Shown one piece after another: positions 13,891 through 23,988 of a DNA stretch of 64,000 nucleotides. Position 1 is the stretch's first letter; every line of letters begins with the position of its first letter. The stretch covers positions 496,001 to 560,000 of the forward strand of contig NZ_FOKV01000001.1 of the NCBI RefSeq assembly GCF_900112105.1, given 5' to 3'. The position numbers and the translations under genes were made by a program. The notes under the pieces were generated by a model, which saw only the letters and a list, made by a program, of their open reading frames with translations, was not told the DNA's origin and did not search any database. This DNA comes from Zunongwangia mangrovi (GTDB taxonomy: Bacteria; Bacteroidota; Bacteroidia; Flavobacteriales; Flavobacteriaceae).

Positions 13891-14283
13891 ATGGAAACAA
13901 ACAGACAGAAAAAAATAGGAGGCGTTTTGCAGAAAGATCTGGCAGAAATCTTAAATAATAATTTAAGAGATGCCGGGATAAATGGAATTTTAATTTCTGT
14001 TTCTAAAGTTAAAGTAACTACAGATCTTAGCATTGCCAAAGCTTATCTAAGCGTTTTTCCGCAGAAACATGCCAACGAAATTCTAAGTGAGTTAAACGAA
14101 ATAAAGTCGAAGATCAAACATCAAATGGCTTTACGTACCAAAAATCAGCTACGTAAAATGCCCGATCTTAGCTTTTTTATCGACGACTCTCTAGAATATA
14201 TCGAGAATATTGAAAAATCGATGAAAGGCGACGAAGATCCAATCAATAATCCAGATCTTTTAGAACGTAGGAAAAAGTCATAA
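13891..14283 (+). CDS. rbfA: Ribosome-binding factor A
   Basis: RbfA binds the 30S subunit and helps 16S rRNA 5'-end maturation. The 130-residue protein has the family pattern: METNRQKKIGGVLQKDLAEI, then KVTTDLSIAKAYLSVFP, and RTKNQLRKMPDLSFFIDDSL near 95-115, the KH-like fold. The gene is followed after 1 nt by an FtsX-like permease gene starting at TTG, so they form an operon. A promoter box ends 4 nt before the start codon, implying an almost leaderless mRNA. Confidence 0.93.
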   Translation: METNRQKKIGGVLQKDLAEILNNNLRDAGINGILISVSKVKVTTDLSIAKAYLSVFPQKHANEILSELNEIKSKIKHQMALRTKNQLRKMPDLSFFIDDSLEYIENIEKSMKGDEDPINNPDLLERRKKS

Positions 14284-14284
14284 C

Positions 14285-15481
14285 TTGAAGTTCCCTTTAT
14301 ACATCGCCAAACGCTACCTGTTTTCTAAAAGCAGTAATAATGCGATTAATATTATCACTATAATCGCTGCTATTGGCGTTTTTGCCGGGGCTTTTTCTTT
14401 ATTTATTGTGCTTTCGGGATTCTCTGGCCTGCGCGAGTTTAGTCTTGCATTTGCTAATGAGTTTGATCCCGACTTAAAAGTGATTCCGAAAACGGGTAAA
14501 ACCATTAATTTTTCTGAAAAATTAGATGAAGATTTTGCGAATATCGACGGAATTGCAAGCTACAGCAAGACTATCGAAGAACGTGTTTTCTTAGAATACG
14601 AAGAAAAAACAGCCTGGGCTTTTATAAAAGGAGTAGACGAACGCTACCAGCAGGTTACGCAAATCGATAGCTCTGTAGATGGCACATGGTTTACATCTTC
14701 AGAACCTCAGGTAGTAATTGGAGCTGATATTTCAAGAAAACTAAATCCCGGACTTTTTAATTATAACCGCTTAATGCGATTATTGGTTCCAAAACCGGGA
14801 AAGGGACAGATTACCAATCCTGCCGATGCTTTTAACCAGAAAAGCGTTGTGGTTAGTGGTATTTATAACATCAATTCAGATCTAAATGATAAATATGTTT
14901 TCTCTAATATTGGTTTTGCGCAAAGCCTTTTAGATTTAGATGAAAACACCTTTAGCGCTGTAGAAATAAAATTATCTGCGGAGGCTGACGAAGAATCCGT
15001 AAAGGAAACAATACTGAAGTCCTTCGACAATTCAGTTGAAATTAGAACTCGAGCACAACTGAATGATGTACTTTACAAAATGCTAAATACTGAAAATCTT
15101 GCCGTTTACCTGATTTTCACTCTAGTTTTAATTATTGCATTATTCAACGTAGTGGGATCAATCATTATGGTAATTCTGGATAAAAAGGATAATATCAAAA
15201 CCTTGCAGAGTTTAGGCGCGACACCAAAACAGATCAAAAATATTTTTTTTACCCAGGGAATGTTAATGTGTACCATTGGTGGGGGAATCGGACTTCTATT
15301 TGCCATTATCCTCATTTATCTACAAATGCAATTCGACCTGGTAATGATCACACCTAGTTTAGCTTATCCCGTTACGATCGAAATTAGCAATATTCTCACC
15401 GTAATTTTAACCATAGGAATTCTAGGACTACTGGCCTCTTTCCTTGCCGCTGGAAGAAGTAAAAAAGCACTGGAAGAGTAA
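14285..15481 (+). CDS. FtsX/LolE-like ABC transporter permease
   Basis: This 398-residue inner-membrane protein has the family layout: an N-terminal membrane helix (NAINIITIIAAIGVFAGAFSL), a large periplasmic domain (about 50-270), and three C-terminal helices (about 272-300, 320-345, 365-390). It starts MKFPLYIAKRYLFSKSSNNA, the usual start of LolE-like permeases, and this requires a TTG start codon at 14285. It probably works with a separate ATPase in lipoprotein release or another extrusion process; no ATPase gene is adjacent. It directly follows rbfA. Confidence 0.85.
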   Translation: MKFPLYIAKRYLFSKSSNNAINIITIIAAIGVFAGAFSLFIVLSGFSGLREFSLAFANEFDPDLKVIPKTGKTINFSEKLDEDFANIDGIASYSKTIEERVFLEYEEKTAWAFIKGVDERYQQVTQIDSSVDGTWFTSSEPQVVIGADISRKLNPGLFNYNRLMRLLVPKPGKGQITNPADAFNQKSVVVSGIYNINSDLNDKYVFSNIGFAQSLLDLDENTFSAVEIKLSAEADEESVKETILKSFDNSVEIRTRAQLNDVLYKMLNTENLAVYLIFTLVLIIALFNVVGSIIMVILDKKDNIKTLQSLGATPKQIKNIFFTQGMLMCTIGGGIGLLFAIILIYLQMQFDLVMITPSLAYPVTIEISNILTVILTIGILGLLASFLAAGRSKKALEE

Positions 15482-15849
15482 TTTCAGTGATTCAGTAAAC
15501 AGTATCAGTAGGCAGTTTTTGGAAGCTGTTAGTTATAAGCGATCAACTTTTAGTAAAAAATTACTCTCAAAATTATATAATCTTGATTCTTTCTTTTTAA
15601 GTCTATTTTCTATGCTCTATATTTTAAACTCTCACATCTAACAGTATAAGCGATCTAGGTTCTAACTTCATTACACTTCTCGATACAATTTTAGTTCCGT
15701 TATCACTTCACTAAAATCACTCGAAGTGACACCTTGTTAATTCACAATTCAAAATATGCCAATAAAAATAAATCCTACTTCTCCAGTGCAATATCTAAAC
15801 TCTAGAATCTAAAATCTCACAGCCAAGCGATCTTATTTCTAAATACTAA
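15482..15849. other. Convergent intergenic region with dispersed repeats
   Basis: No gene is visible between the permease and dusB. The stretch contains a 57-bp repeat (15674-15730) whose exact reverse complement is at 28287-28343, and several short motifs such as CTGTGAGAT and TCTAGAATCTAAA that have relatives in that other region. Confidence 0.6.
15674..15730. repeat. 57-bp dispersed repeat, copy 1
   Basis: It is an exact inverted copy of 28287-28343. Each copy contains a TCACTTC...GAAGTGA inverted pair. Both lie between convergent genes. The sequence looks like a flavobacterial dispersed palindromic (REP-like) element. Confidence 0.8.
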
Positions 15850-16842
15850 TTAGACAAACTCGTAGCCGGCGAAATCTCTTTCTACCTCATCAAAAGCTTT
15901 AAAAACATCAGCTGCATCATCGCTGGTGACCATTTTCATGCGATATTCTTTAAAATGCGGAATACCTTTAAAATAATTGGTATAATGTCTTCGGGTTTCA
16001 AAAACACCCAGCTTCTCACCTTTCCAATCGATCGACATCTGTAAATGTCTTCTCGCAGCTTCAACACGCTCTTGCAACGTTGGTGGCGCTAAATGTTCTC
16101 CTGTTTTAAAATAATGCTTTACTTCTCTAAAAAACCACGGATTCCCGATACTTGCACGACCGATCATCGCGCCGTCTAAACCGTATTCATCACGCATTTC
16201 TACGGCTCTTTCAGGAGTGTCTACATCTCCATTTCCAAAAACTGGAATATGCATTCGGGGATTATTCTTTACTTCAGCAATCGGCCTCCAATCGGCTTCG
16301 CCTTTGTACATCTGCGCTCTGGTTCTTCCGTGGATAGAAATCGCTTTACAACCAACATCCTGCAAACGCTCGGCAACCTCAAGGATTTTTATCGAATCGT
16401 GATCCCAACCTAAACGGGTTTTTACAGTTACAGGGAGTTTAGTGTGTTTTACCATAGCTTCTGTTAGGGAAACCATGAGATCTATATCTTTTAAAATACC
16501 GGCACCGGCACCTTTTGAAACTACTTTTTTAACCGGGCAACCAAAGTTAATATCAATAATATCCGGGCCAGATTTTTCTACAATTTCAACAGATTCGAGC
16601 ATCGATTCTAGATTTGCACCAAAGATCTGAATGCCTACCGGACGTTCTTTTTCGTAAATATCCAGTTTCATCACACTTTTTGCTGCATCTCTAATCAAAC
16701 CTTCTGAAGAGATAAACTCGGTATACACCACATCTGCGCCCTGTTCTTTACATAAGGCTCTAAATGGTGGATCACTCACATCTTCCATTGGTGCTAAAAG
16801 CAATGGAAACTCTCCTACATCTATATCTCCTATTTTTGCCAC
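15850..16842 (-). CDS. dusB: tRNA-dihydrouridine synthase
   Basis: The protein reduces uridine to dihydrouridine in the tRNA D-loop using FMN and NADPH. The 330-residue chain is a TIM barrel with LLLAPMEDVSDPPFRALC at the start, DIINFGCPVKKVVSKGAGAG containing the catalytic Cys, KTRLGWDH, ISIHGRTRAQMY, VFGNGDVDTPE and GAMIGRASIGNPWFF, all standard DusB segments. TAATTTTG on the minus strand (complement of 16866-16873) is a good -7 box about 24 nt upstream. Confidence 0.95.
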   Translation of the reverse strand: MAKIGDIDVGEFPLLLAPMEDVSDPPFRALCKEQGADVVYTEFISSEGLIRDAAKSVMKLDIYEKERPVGIQIFGANLESMLESVEIVEKSGPDIIDINFGCPVKKVVSKGAGAGILKDIDLMVSLTEAMVKHTKLPVTVKTRLGWDHDSIKILEVAERLQDVGCKAISIHGRTRAQMYKGEADWRPIAEVKNNPRMHIPVFGNGDVDTPERAVEMRDEYGLDGAMIGRASIGNPWFFREVKHYFKTGEHLAPPTLQERVEAARRHLQMSIDWKGEKLGVFETRRHYTNYFKGIPHFKEYRMKMVTSDDAADVFKAFDEVERDFAGYEFV

Positions 16843-16865
16843 GTTCTTTTGTTTTTTAGAAAGTG

Positions 16866-16873
16866 CAAAATTA
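16866..16873 (-). promoter_or_regulatory. -7 box of the dusB promoter
   Basis: The complement reads TAATTTTG, matching TAnnTTTG, 24 nt before the start codon. The -33 element is not clear. Confidence 0.5.
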
Positions 16874-17136
16874 ATAAATAAGATTGAAGAATTTAAAATT
16901 CAGGTAAACTACCTTTTTTCAAGTGCTTAGAGTTCTTTCTGAATTGACTTTAAATGATGAGAAATTACAAAAAATAGAATGAGAACAACATATTGCGCTA
17001 TGATTACTTCAGCAAAAACAGAGTCTAAAATTCGATAATTTCAGTATAAATTTTTTAAATCTTTTAGCTGAAAAAAATCCGATTATTAAAACCAAGAATC
17101 ACTTCCGCAGAAAAAGAATCACAGTTCAATAAGGCA

Positions 17137-19569
17137 TTAATCTAAGACATTTCTTTCCTGAAGCCTGGTTTCCTCATCAGCATTAATCGCTCGGCTATTA
17201 TCGTTTAACCTGAAATTCCCAAAATTGTATCGAATACCAAAAGTGATTCTTCGCGTTTCAGAAATCGCATAAAATCCGTTATCCTGATTTAAATACTGGC
17301 TTTGCAGCGGAATATTCATGGTTCTAAAAAGATCTTCAGCATTTATAGAAACTGAGATCTTATTGTTCATAAAAGTTTTACGTAGCCCTAGATCCAATCC
17401 AAATTGCGGGTCTTGATATTTGTAGCTTCCGGCTAAAATATTGGGTAAAAAATAGGTGTTTACATTCCCACTAAATGTCCCGTCGCTACCAAAATAAAAG
17501 TAGTTTCCTACGTTAACAAACGTGCTAAACGTATCGATTTTGTAAGTTTCTGGGGCACTTTCTCTGGCATAAATCTGGTTTTCCATATAGAATCCAGATG
17601 CGTACGCATACAGGTAATACCAATCGGTCACAAAATTAGCATAAGTAATATCTAAACTGAATTGCTGAGTGTAATCTAAATTGTCGTTTAGCGTTCTTAA
17701 TATCTGATTTTGGTTATCCTGAAATGCTAAAACCGAAGGCGAATTATCTACCCTGTCCCAATACAAATCAAAAAACAATACTCCTTTATGCGAATAATTT
17801 AAAGATATCTTATTCGCGATACCCGGCACTAAAGAAGGATTTCCTTCTTTTACATTATTCTCGTTAATGTAATATTGAAACGGATTTAAACTCTGAAATC
17901 TTGGTCGCTCGATCCTTCTGCTATATTCTAAACTGATTGAATTCTCTTCGCCAAGACTTCGCATTGCATAAAAAGTTGGGAATAACTGAAAATAATCCTG
18001 ATCGTTTACTAGTCCGTTTTGAGTAGAAATCCCGGTAATATCTGTATATTCTCCTCGTAAACCAGCTTTTAAACTCCATTTCTCCCAATCTTTAGACGTA
18101 CTAAAATAGGCTGCATAAATATTCTCGTCGTAATCTAAAGCATCTGAAAGATCATCTACCTGATCTAATAAACTATCATAAAAATCAAGACCACTATTAG
18201 AAGTAATTCCAGAATATTTGATTCCGGTTTCTAATGGCAAACTTCCCATATTTGTGGTAATATCTACTTGCCCGGTATAGATATCTGAGTTTTGAAAACC
18301 CTGAGTTAAAATGGCATTATTTCTAATTCCACCACCATCGCCATTAAAATAAGAAGTATTTAGATCCTGATCCTGATTTTCATCAAATCGAATGTAATTG
18401 GCTTGTGCCGATAAAGTAGTTCCGTTTTCGCCTAAACTTGTAGCGTAATCGGCATTAAAAAGCATATTCTTGCCTTCATTTTCCAAACGGCTATCGGTAG
18501 TAAAAAATGATACTAAACCTTCTGAAGGATCATAAATATCTGTTCTTCCGCGAAGATCTGAGTCATTTTTTGGAGTGAAATTCAAGTTAGCGCTTAGGCT
18601 TAAACTACTTTTTTCTGAAAGTGTAAAATCCAGGATCGTGTTTAAACTGTGTGCATAATTTTTAGTATCACGTTCAAAATCACCAAGCCATGTAGAATTT
18701 TCTGAGCCATCCTGCTCAAAATAAGTCACATTACTTTCGTCGTTCTTATAAATATTGTTGGCATTAAAATTATAACTCGCAAAAGCATTTACGTTATTGG
18801 TTTTATAATACTGGCTAGTTCCTAAACTATATTTTGGTAAAACTGCGATCGTATTCGAGGCATTTACACTTCCTTTATATCCTATCGACGGATTTTTAGA
18901 CATTACGATATTTAAGATCGCACCACTACCTTCAGCTTCATATCTTGCAGGCGGAGTTGTAATCACCTCTACAGATTTTACATTTTCACCACTTAAACCA
19001 GATAGTAACTGCTCTAACTCGGCCGTAGATAAATAAACTTTTCGATCGTTAATATAAACTGTTGCAGGACGATTTTTAACTAATAATTCGCCCTGACTAA
19101 CAATTACGCCTGGAGTTCGCTTTAAGATCTCAAAAGTGTTTAAACTTGAAATTACCGAGTTTTCGACATTAAAAGAAATTCGGTCTATTTTTCGCTCAAT
19201 CTTAGGTTTCCTGGCTCTTACGGTTACTTCGTCTAAATTATTACTGGATTCTTTTAAAACGATTGTACCAAGATTGGTATTATCTTCAACTTCTACTCGT
19301 TTTAAATAATCTGAAAAACCTAAAAAACTAATTTTTAATACATAAGCATCGCGCTCTAAATCTTCAAAACGAAAACTCCCATCGTCTTCAGAAATAACTC
19401 CTTTTACTACAGAAACAGAGTCTTTTGCATTAAGTAAAATTACATTTGCAAAACTAACCGGATCGCTGTTTTCATCTATAATCTCTCCTGTAAGCTCACT
19501 TTGAGAAAATGCACGGTTAGAGATAAATAAACCAATCGCTAAAAGAGGCAGTAGTTGTAAATGTTTCAT
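17137..19569 (-). CDS. TonB-dependent receptor-like outer-membrane protein
   Basis: A signal peptide (1-22) is followed by a carboxypeptidase-regulatory-like beta-sandwich (about 25-110, LTGEIIDENSDPVSFANVIL). A plug domain follows (about 115-225, with RTPGVIVSQGELLVKNRPAT and TPPARYEAEGSGAILNIV), then a beta-barrel with repeated aromatic strands to the end. The 810-residue size and the ERPRFQSLNPFQYYINENNV segment fit the outer-membrane beta-barrel family of Bacteroidota receptors rather than SusC, and no SusD gene is adjacent. The substrate is unknown. The nearby amino-sugar genes hint at murein or chitin-derived ligands, but peptide or metal uptake is equally possible. A TATATTTG box on the minus strand is 24 nt upstream. 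Confidence 0.85.
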   Translation of the reverse strand: MKHLQLLPLLAIGLFISNRAFSQSELTGEIIDENSDPVSFANVILLNAKDSVSVVKGVISEDDGSFRFEDLERDAYVLKISFLGFSDYLKRVEVEDNTNLGTIVLKESSNNLDEVTVRARKPKIERKIDRISFNVENSVISSLNTFEILKRTPGVIVSQGELLVKNRPATVYINDRKVYLSTAELEQLLSGLSGENVKSVEVITTPPARYEAEGSGAILNIVMSKNPSIGYKGSVNASNTIAVLPKYSLGTSQYYKTNNVNAFASYNFNANNIYKNDESNVTYFEQDGSENSTWLGDFERDTKNYAHSLNTILDFTLSEKSSLSLSANLNFTPKNDSDLRGRTDIYDPSEGLVSFFTTDSRLENEGKNMLFNADYATSLGENGTTLSAQANYIRFDENQDQDLNTSYFNGDGGGIRNNAILTQGFQNSDIYTGQVDITTNMGSLPLETGIKYSGITSNSGLDFYDSLLDQVDDLSDALDYDENIYAAYFSTSKDWEKWSLKAGLRGEYTDITGISTQNGLVNDQDYFQLFPTFYAMRSLGEENSISLEYSRRIERPRFQSLNPFQYYINENNVKEGNPSLVPGIANKISLNYSHKGVLFFDLYWDRVDNSPSVLAFQDNQNQILRTLNDNLDYTQQFSLDITYANFVTDWYYLYAYASGFYMENQIYARESAPETYKIDTFSTFVNVGNYFYFGSDGTFSGNVNTYFLPNILAGSYKYQDPQFGLDLGLRKTFMNNKISVSINAEDLFRTMNIPLQSQYLNQDNGFYAISETRRITFGIRYNFGNFRLNDNSRAINADEETRLQERNVLD

Positions 19570-19592
19570 TCGGTGTAGTTAGCTTAGCATGG

Positions 19593-19600
19593 CAAATATA
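19593..19600 (-). promoter_or_regulatory. -7 box of the receptor gene promoter
   Basis: The complement reads TATATTTG, 24 nt upstream of the start codon. A matching -33 TTG was not found. Confidence 0.5.
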
Positions 19601-19710
19601 TAGTTTTGAATAGAAAAGAGTAATCATTTACAAATAACTTTCCCTAAAAATTTAGGCTTAAAATTCCCAAATACTACCTGGAAATGAACAAATACCCTAA
19701 AAATTCTATC

Positions 19711-22659
19711 CTAATTATCAATAGAATCATATAAAACCTGCTGAATTTGCGTTCGCGTATTTAAACTATAAAGTCTTTGATTATCTCTGGTTGGCAATAC
19801 CCTGTTCGACAAGAACACAAAAAGCAGCTCTTTGGCCGGATCCATCCAAACCATTGTTCCGGTAAAACCGGTATGTCCAAAACTAGCTGCACTGGCATCT
19901 TTGGCGGTATTATTTCCCGGGCCGGTATATTCTAAATTTGGCTTATCGAAAGCTATTGCGCGGCGATTATTATTTTCTGGAAATTGTGTTTTGGTCCATT
20001 CCTTAAAAGTAGTTTCTTCAATATATCGCTCGCCTCCATATTCGCCCATATTCAAATACATTTGCATTAGTTTTGCCAGGTCGTTTGCGTTAGAAAACAA
20101 TCCTGCATTAGCTGAAACGCCGTCCATCATAATGGCTCCTTCATCGTGAACACTGCCGTGAATTGGTTCGTGTCTAAAATTAAAATCACTTTCAGTAGGA
20201 ACAATTCTGGAAATGTCGAATTCTTCTGTTGGGCGATATCCCAAAGTTGTCGCCCCTAATTTTGAGTAGAAATTTTCATTTAAATAGGTTCTGTAATCTT
20301 CATTACTCAAATTCTCTACGATCTGCGGAAGCAAATAAAAAGCAAGCCCCGAATATTTATATTCAGCTTTTTCTTCTAGCGGAGACTTTTTTATCGCTTT
20401 ATAAATCTTCTTTTTGTAATTGCGATGCAGCCACATATCGTCGCTAATCTTTACTGGAAATCTTGCTGAAGAATCCTTTTTAAAGGTATTCCATTTATAA
20501 CTTCCGTTTTTTCTTAAGGTATTTTGCCAAAAAGCAATCCAGGGTTTAAAACGTGCCTGGTGCGCAAAAATTTGTCGAAAAGAAACATCAGCTTTATTAG
20601 AATTTTTGAAGTAGGGCAAATAATCGTCGATCCCATCTTCTAAACTGAATTTACCTTCGTCATGCAATTTCATTAAGGCAGGTAAAGCTGAAGAAATTTT
20701 AGTTACCGAAGCCAGGTCGAAAAGATCTGAAGCTTTTGTTTTTACCGTATCACTGTATTTGTGTAAACCATAGGCTTTTTGAAAAACAACTTTTTCATCC
20801 TTTGCGATCAAAACCACTCCGCCTGGAATCGCTTTAAGATCCATTGCCTGCTGCATTAAAGAATCGATCCCATTTTGTAGAAAATCGGCATTCATTCCTG
20901 CATCTTCTGGTGCGGTGTACGAAAACCGAATCTTTTCTGAAGTTTCTACGCCATCGCCAGCCTTAAATTTATCGCCAACGCTTACCGGAAGTTTTCCATC
21001 CGCTTTAAATCCACCAAAAATGAGTTGCGCTGCCTTTTGTTGCGATAATTCAGAGTCCTGATACGCTTCAATTAATACTGAAGCTTCTTCAATATTGTCG
21101 ATTTTATTCAGCGTATACGGATTTTTAAAAACGCTGAAAATAGTATGCTCATTTTGTGCAATTTCAGCAATAAATTTTAAAACCGCATTTGAATACTGAA
21201 TGCTGTTTCTAGGATATTTACTGTGATCGTGTAAACCGGCAATCACTACATTATAATTCTTTAATTTTTCTTTTACTGCGGAAATCTGACTCGCACTGGC
21301 TTCATTTTTAAGCTGAAAATGGTCGATTTTGGTATACCAGCCTAAATTTTCCTGAAAAGTGGTTTTCTTTTCGGCCCCGATTGAAATACTCGCAATTTTT
21401 AAGGTATCCAATCTTCGAAGCGGAATCATTTCCTGCTCATTTTTTAAAACCGTAAGCGATTTTTCAACCAGTTTCTGCTGAATATATTTCGCGTAAGAAT
21501 TATTCAATTCTTTATCGATATTCGCTGTTTTAAGCGCCTCATATTTATGTAAACCTACCCATTGTTTTACCGCCAGCACTTTTCGGCATTTTTCATCTAT
21601 ATCTTTTTGAGAGATCACACCCTGGTTTATTGCTTTTCTAACTTCAGCAATAGCTTTTGGAACATCTTCTGTAAACTCTAAAAGATCGTTCCCGGCAATG
21701 ATCGCTTTTTTATCCACAACGCCAGGTTCATTTCCGGTAGTTACGCCTTTCATGTTCATGGCATCGGTTACGATCAAACCTTTAAAACCAAGCTTCTCTT
21801 TTAAGATTCCGCTAATGATCTTTTTAGATAAAGTTGAAGGAACGCCGCTACTATCCAGCGCCGGAATATTTAAATGCGCCACCATCACACCACCAATCCC
21901 AGCATCGATCAATTTCTTAAAAGGATACATCTCTAAACTATCCAATCTTGAAAATGGATGGTTTATTTGTGGTAAAGCTTTATGCGAATCGGTATCGGTA
22001 TCGCCATGCCCGGGAAAATGTTTGGCGGTGGTCAGGATCTTTTGATCCTGCATCCCTTTCATATAAGCGATTCCTTTTTTGGCTACTTTTTCTTTATCCT
22101 CTCCAAAACTTCGGTAATTGATCACCGGATTATTGGGATTGTTGTTTACATCTACCACGGGAGCAAAATTCATGTGTAGGCCAGTTCGTTTAATTTGGCG
22201 CGCTACTTCTTCTCCCATTTTATATAATAAGGTGTCATCCTGAATCGCACCTAGAGCCATTTGATAAGGGAAACTAATCGTATTATCCAAACGCATTCCC
22301 AATCCCCACTCGGCATCAATTGCTCCAAGAAGCGGAACTTCAGAAACCAATTGGTAATCGTTCATTAACTGCACCTGTTTTTTTGCAGTTCCCTGAAAGA
22401 AAATGAGTCCGCCGATCTTTTGCTCTTTGATCAACTTTAAAATTTCTTCTTTATGTTTCGAATCTCGATTAGAATAAGCTGCTACCATAATAAGTTGGGC
22501 TATTCTTTCATTGGGAGATAACTTCTGCATTACAGAATCTACCCATGTACTATTGGTATATTCTAAAAATTCGGGTTGCTGTTGTGCATAAGAACTGAAT
22601 TGAATTCCGCAGCAAACAATGGTGGTTAGAAATAATTTCTTAAGAGAAAATAATCGCAT
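19711..22659 (-). CDS. GH3 beta-N-acetylglucosaminidase (NagZ-type) fused to a serine beta-lactamase-like domain
   Basis: A signal peptide (1-25) points to the periplasm. Residues 40-370 form a GH3 domain. The NagZ loop KHFPGHGDTDTDSH (213-226) holds the Asp/His general acid dyad, and VTDAMNM (297-303) holds the nucleophile Asp299. A GH3 C-terminal-like domain follows to about 580. The last 390 residues resemble class C beta-lactamase/esterase proteins, with SVTK near residue 655 (S-x-x-K) and HTGFTGT near 920 (K-T-G equivalent). The usual Y-x-N motif reads YSG. NagZ releases GlcNAc from muropeptides; the fused domain might act on peptide stems. The gene ends the run 23788-19711 with the NagX-like gene 10 nt upstream. 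Confidence 0.9.
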   Translation of the reverse strand: MRLFSLKKLFLTTIVCCGIQFSSYAQQQPEFLEYTNSTWVDSVMQKLSPNERIAQLIMVAAYSNRDSKHKEEILKLIKEQKIGGLIFFQGTAKKQVQLMNDYQLVSEVPLLGAIDAEWGLGMRLDNTISFPYQMALGAIQDDTLLYKMGEEVARQIKRTGLHMNFAPVVDVNNNPNNPVINYRSFGEDKEKVAKKGIAYMKGMQDQKILTTAKHFPGHGDTDTDSHKALPQINHPFSRLDSLEMYPFKKLIDAGIGGVMVAHLNIPALDSSGVPSTLSKKIISGILKEKLGFKGLIVTDAMNMKGVTTGNEPGVVDKKAIIAGNDLLEFTEDVPKAIAEVRKAINQGVISQKDIDEKCRKVLAVKQWVGLHKYEALKTANIDKELNNSYAKYIQQKLVEKSLTVLKNEQEMIPLRRLDTLKIASISIGAEKKTTFQENLGWYTKIDHFQLKNEASASQISAVKEKLKNYNVVIAGLHDHSKYPRNSIQYSNAVLKFIAEIAQNEHTIFSVFKNPYTLNKIDNIEEASVLIEAYQDSELSQQKAAQLIFGGFKADGKLPVSVGDKFKAGDGVETSEKIRFSYTAPEDAGMNADFLQNGIDSLMQQAMDLKAIPGGVVLIAKDEKVVFQKAYGLHKYSDTVKTKASDLFDLASVTKISSALPALMKLHDEGKFSLEDGIDDYLPYFKNSNKADVSFRQIFAHQARFKPWIAFWQNTLRKNGSYKWNTFKKDSSARFPVKISDDMWLHRNYKKKIYKAIKKSPLEEKAEYKYSGLAFYLLPQIVENLSNEDYRTYLNENFYSKLGATTLGYRPTEEFDISRIVPTESDFNFRHEPIHGSVHDEGAIMMDGVSANAGLFSNANDLAKLMQMYLNMGEYGGERYIEETTFKEWTKTQFPENNNRRAIAFDKPNLEYTGPGNNTAKDASAASFGHTGFTGTMVWMDPAKELLFVFLSNRVLPTRDNQRLYSLNTRTQIQQVLYDSIDN

Positions 22660-22669
22660 TGGGTTAGGT

Positions 22670-23788
22670 TTAAACTTTGATATAAATTTTCTTTTTATCT
22701 AAAATATAGGCAATAAGCCACATGAACACTAAAAATAATAACGCATATAAAAATGATGCATTATAAGGAGATAACCAGCTTAGAAATAAATTTTGATAAA
22801 TCCAGCCCTTTAAAGAGGTATCGCCAATAAATATAAGCCCCATTGTTAGTACTACAACTCCGGAGAGTACAAAAATGAATAGTGGATTTTTACCAAAAGG
22901 TTCAAAAAATCGTGACCAGGATTTAAAATTCGCAATTTCTAAAATCGCGATGAGTGCACTAAGAATAATTAGATCCCAGCCGGTACTTAAGATCACATAG
23001 GTACTGGTCCAGATAGGTTTATTAATAGGTAAATATAAATCCCAGGCAAGTGCAAGAGCGATCATCGCCAAACCGCCAAGAATGAACTGAACTACCAGTT
23101 TTTTCTTATTCGCACTTTGCTGAATAAAAGCGCCTGCCAGATAACCAAAAATTACATTCACCACTGCCGGAAGACAGCTAAGTAAACCTTCAGGATCAAA
23201 CGGAATTCCGTAACCGTGATAAACATTTTCCTCGTTAAATATTAGCTGGTCGAATTTTAAAGCGGCATTTGCTTCTAGGCTGTAAGGATCGCTTCCGCCA
23301 TAAAACAGTAATAAAAACCAATAGAATAACAGGATAAAAATCGATATAACAACGAGCCATTTTTTCTTCAGGAATCGAATGGCAATTGATGCTAGTAAAT
23401 AGCAGATGGCTATTCGCTGTAAAACACCCATGATCCGGATATCCAGAATATTCTTCAGAATAAATTCTCCTTCTACGCGGCGAACAAAAGGATAATAAGT
23501 AAGTCCCAAACCAATTAAAAAGATAAGCGCTGCTCTTTTAAACGTTTTCGTAAAGAATTTTGTGTTACTCCATGTATTGATCTTTTTAAAACTAAAACTC
23601 ATTGCATTTCCTACCACAAATAAAAAGGTAGGAAAAACGAGATCTGTTAATGTAAACCCATGCCAGGCTGCATGTTTAAAGGGAGCATAAATCGTAGCCC
23701 AGCTTCCTGGATTATTAACCAAAATCATAAGGGCAACCGTCATTCCGCGTAGAATGTCCAGTGATAAATAGCGAGAGGGAGAAGCCAT
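22670..23788 (-). CDS. NagX-like membrane protein (heparan glucosaminide N-acetyltransferase family)
   Basis: This is a polytopic membrane protein of 372 residues with about ten hydrophobic segments. It begins SRYLSLDILRGMTVALMILV, then GFTLTDLVFPTFLFVVGNAM, the signature of the DUF5009/YeiB-HGSNAT family. In other bacteria such proteins (NagX) are linked to GlcNAc catabolism and may acetylate glucosamine residues at the membrane. Its placement 10 nt from a NagZ-type gene and divergent from the ROK-nagB operon supports a role in amino-sugar use. Biochemical function is inferred. Confidence 0.82.
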   Translation of the reverse strand: MASPSRYLSLDILRGMTVALMILVNNPGSWATIYAPFKHAAWHGFTLTDLVFPTFLFVVGNAMSFSFKKINTWSNTKFFTKTFKRAALIFLIGLGLTYYPFVRRVEGEFILKNILDIRIMGVLQRIAICYLLASIAIRFLKKKWLVVISIFILLFYWFLLLFYGGSDPYSLEANAALKFDQLIFNEENVYHGYGIPFDPEGLLSCLPAVVNVIFGYLAGAFIQQSANKKKLVVQFILGGLAMIALALAWDLYLPINKPIWTSTYVILSTGWDLIILSALIAILEIANFKSWSRFFEPFGKNPLFIFVLSGVVVLTMGLIFIGDTSLKGWIYQNLFLSWLSPYNASFLYALLFLVFMWLIAYILDKKKIYIKV

Positions 23789-23988
23789 ATATTAAAATAA
23801 AATAAATCTTTTTTATCTTCTTAAATGTACAAAATTTAATTAAATAAAAAATCTTCACTAAAATTTTACATTAAGTCTTTTGTAAACTAAATTTTTTATA
23901 TACTTTTATTTTTCAGAAATTTAGTTCTTTGCAATAAGAATTAAATTTTTAACGAAAGGCGAAAAAGCCTTGCATTTTTCCGACATGT

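Noticed and set aside
18952-20825. Short matches of 8 nt between the guide of unit 2 and the receptor gene (near 18953) and the GH3 gene (near 20816)
   Set aside because: Eight bases occur by chance in 64 kb, both lie inside coding sequences, and there is no extension beyond the eight.
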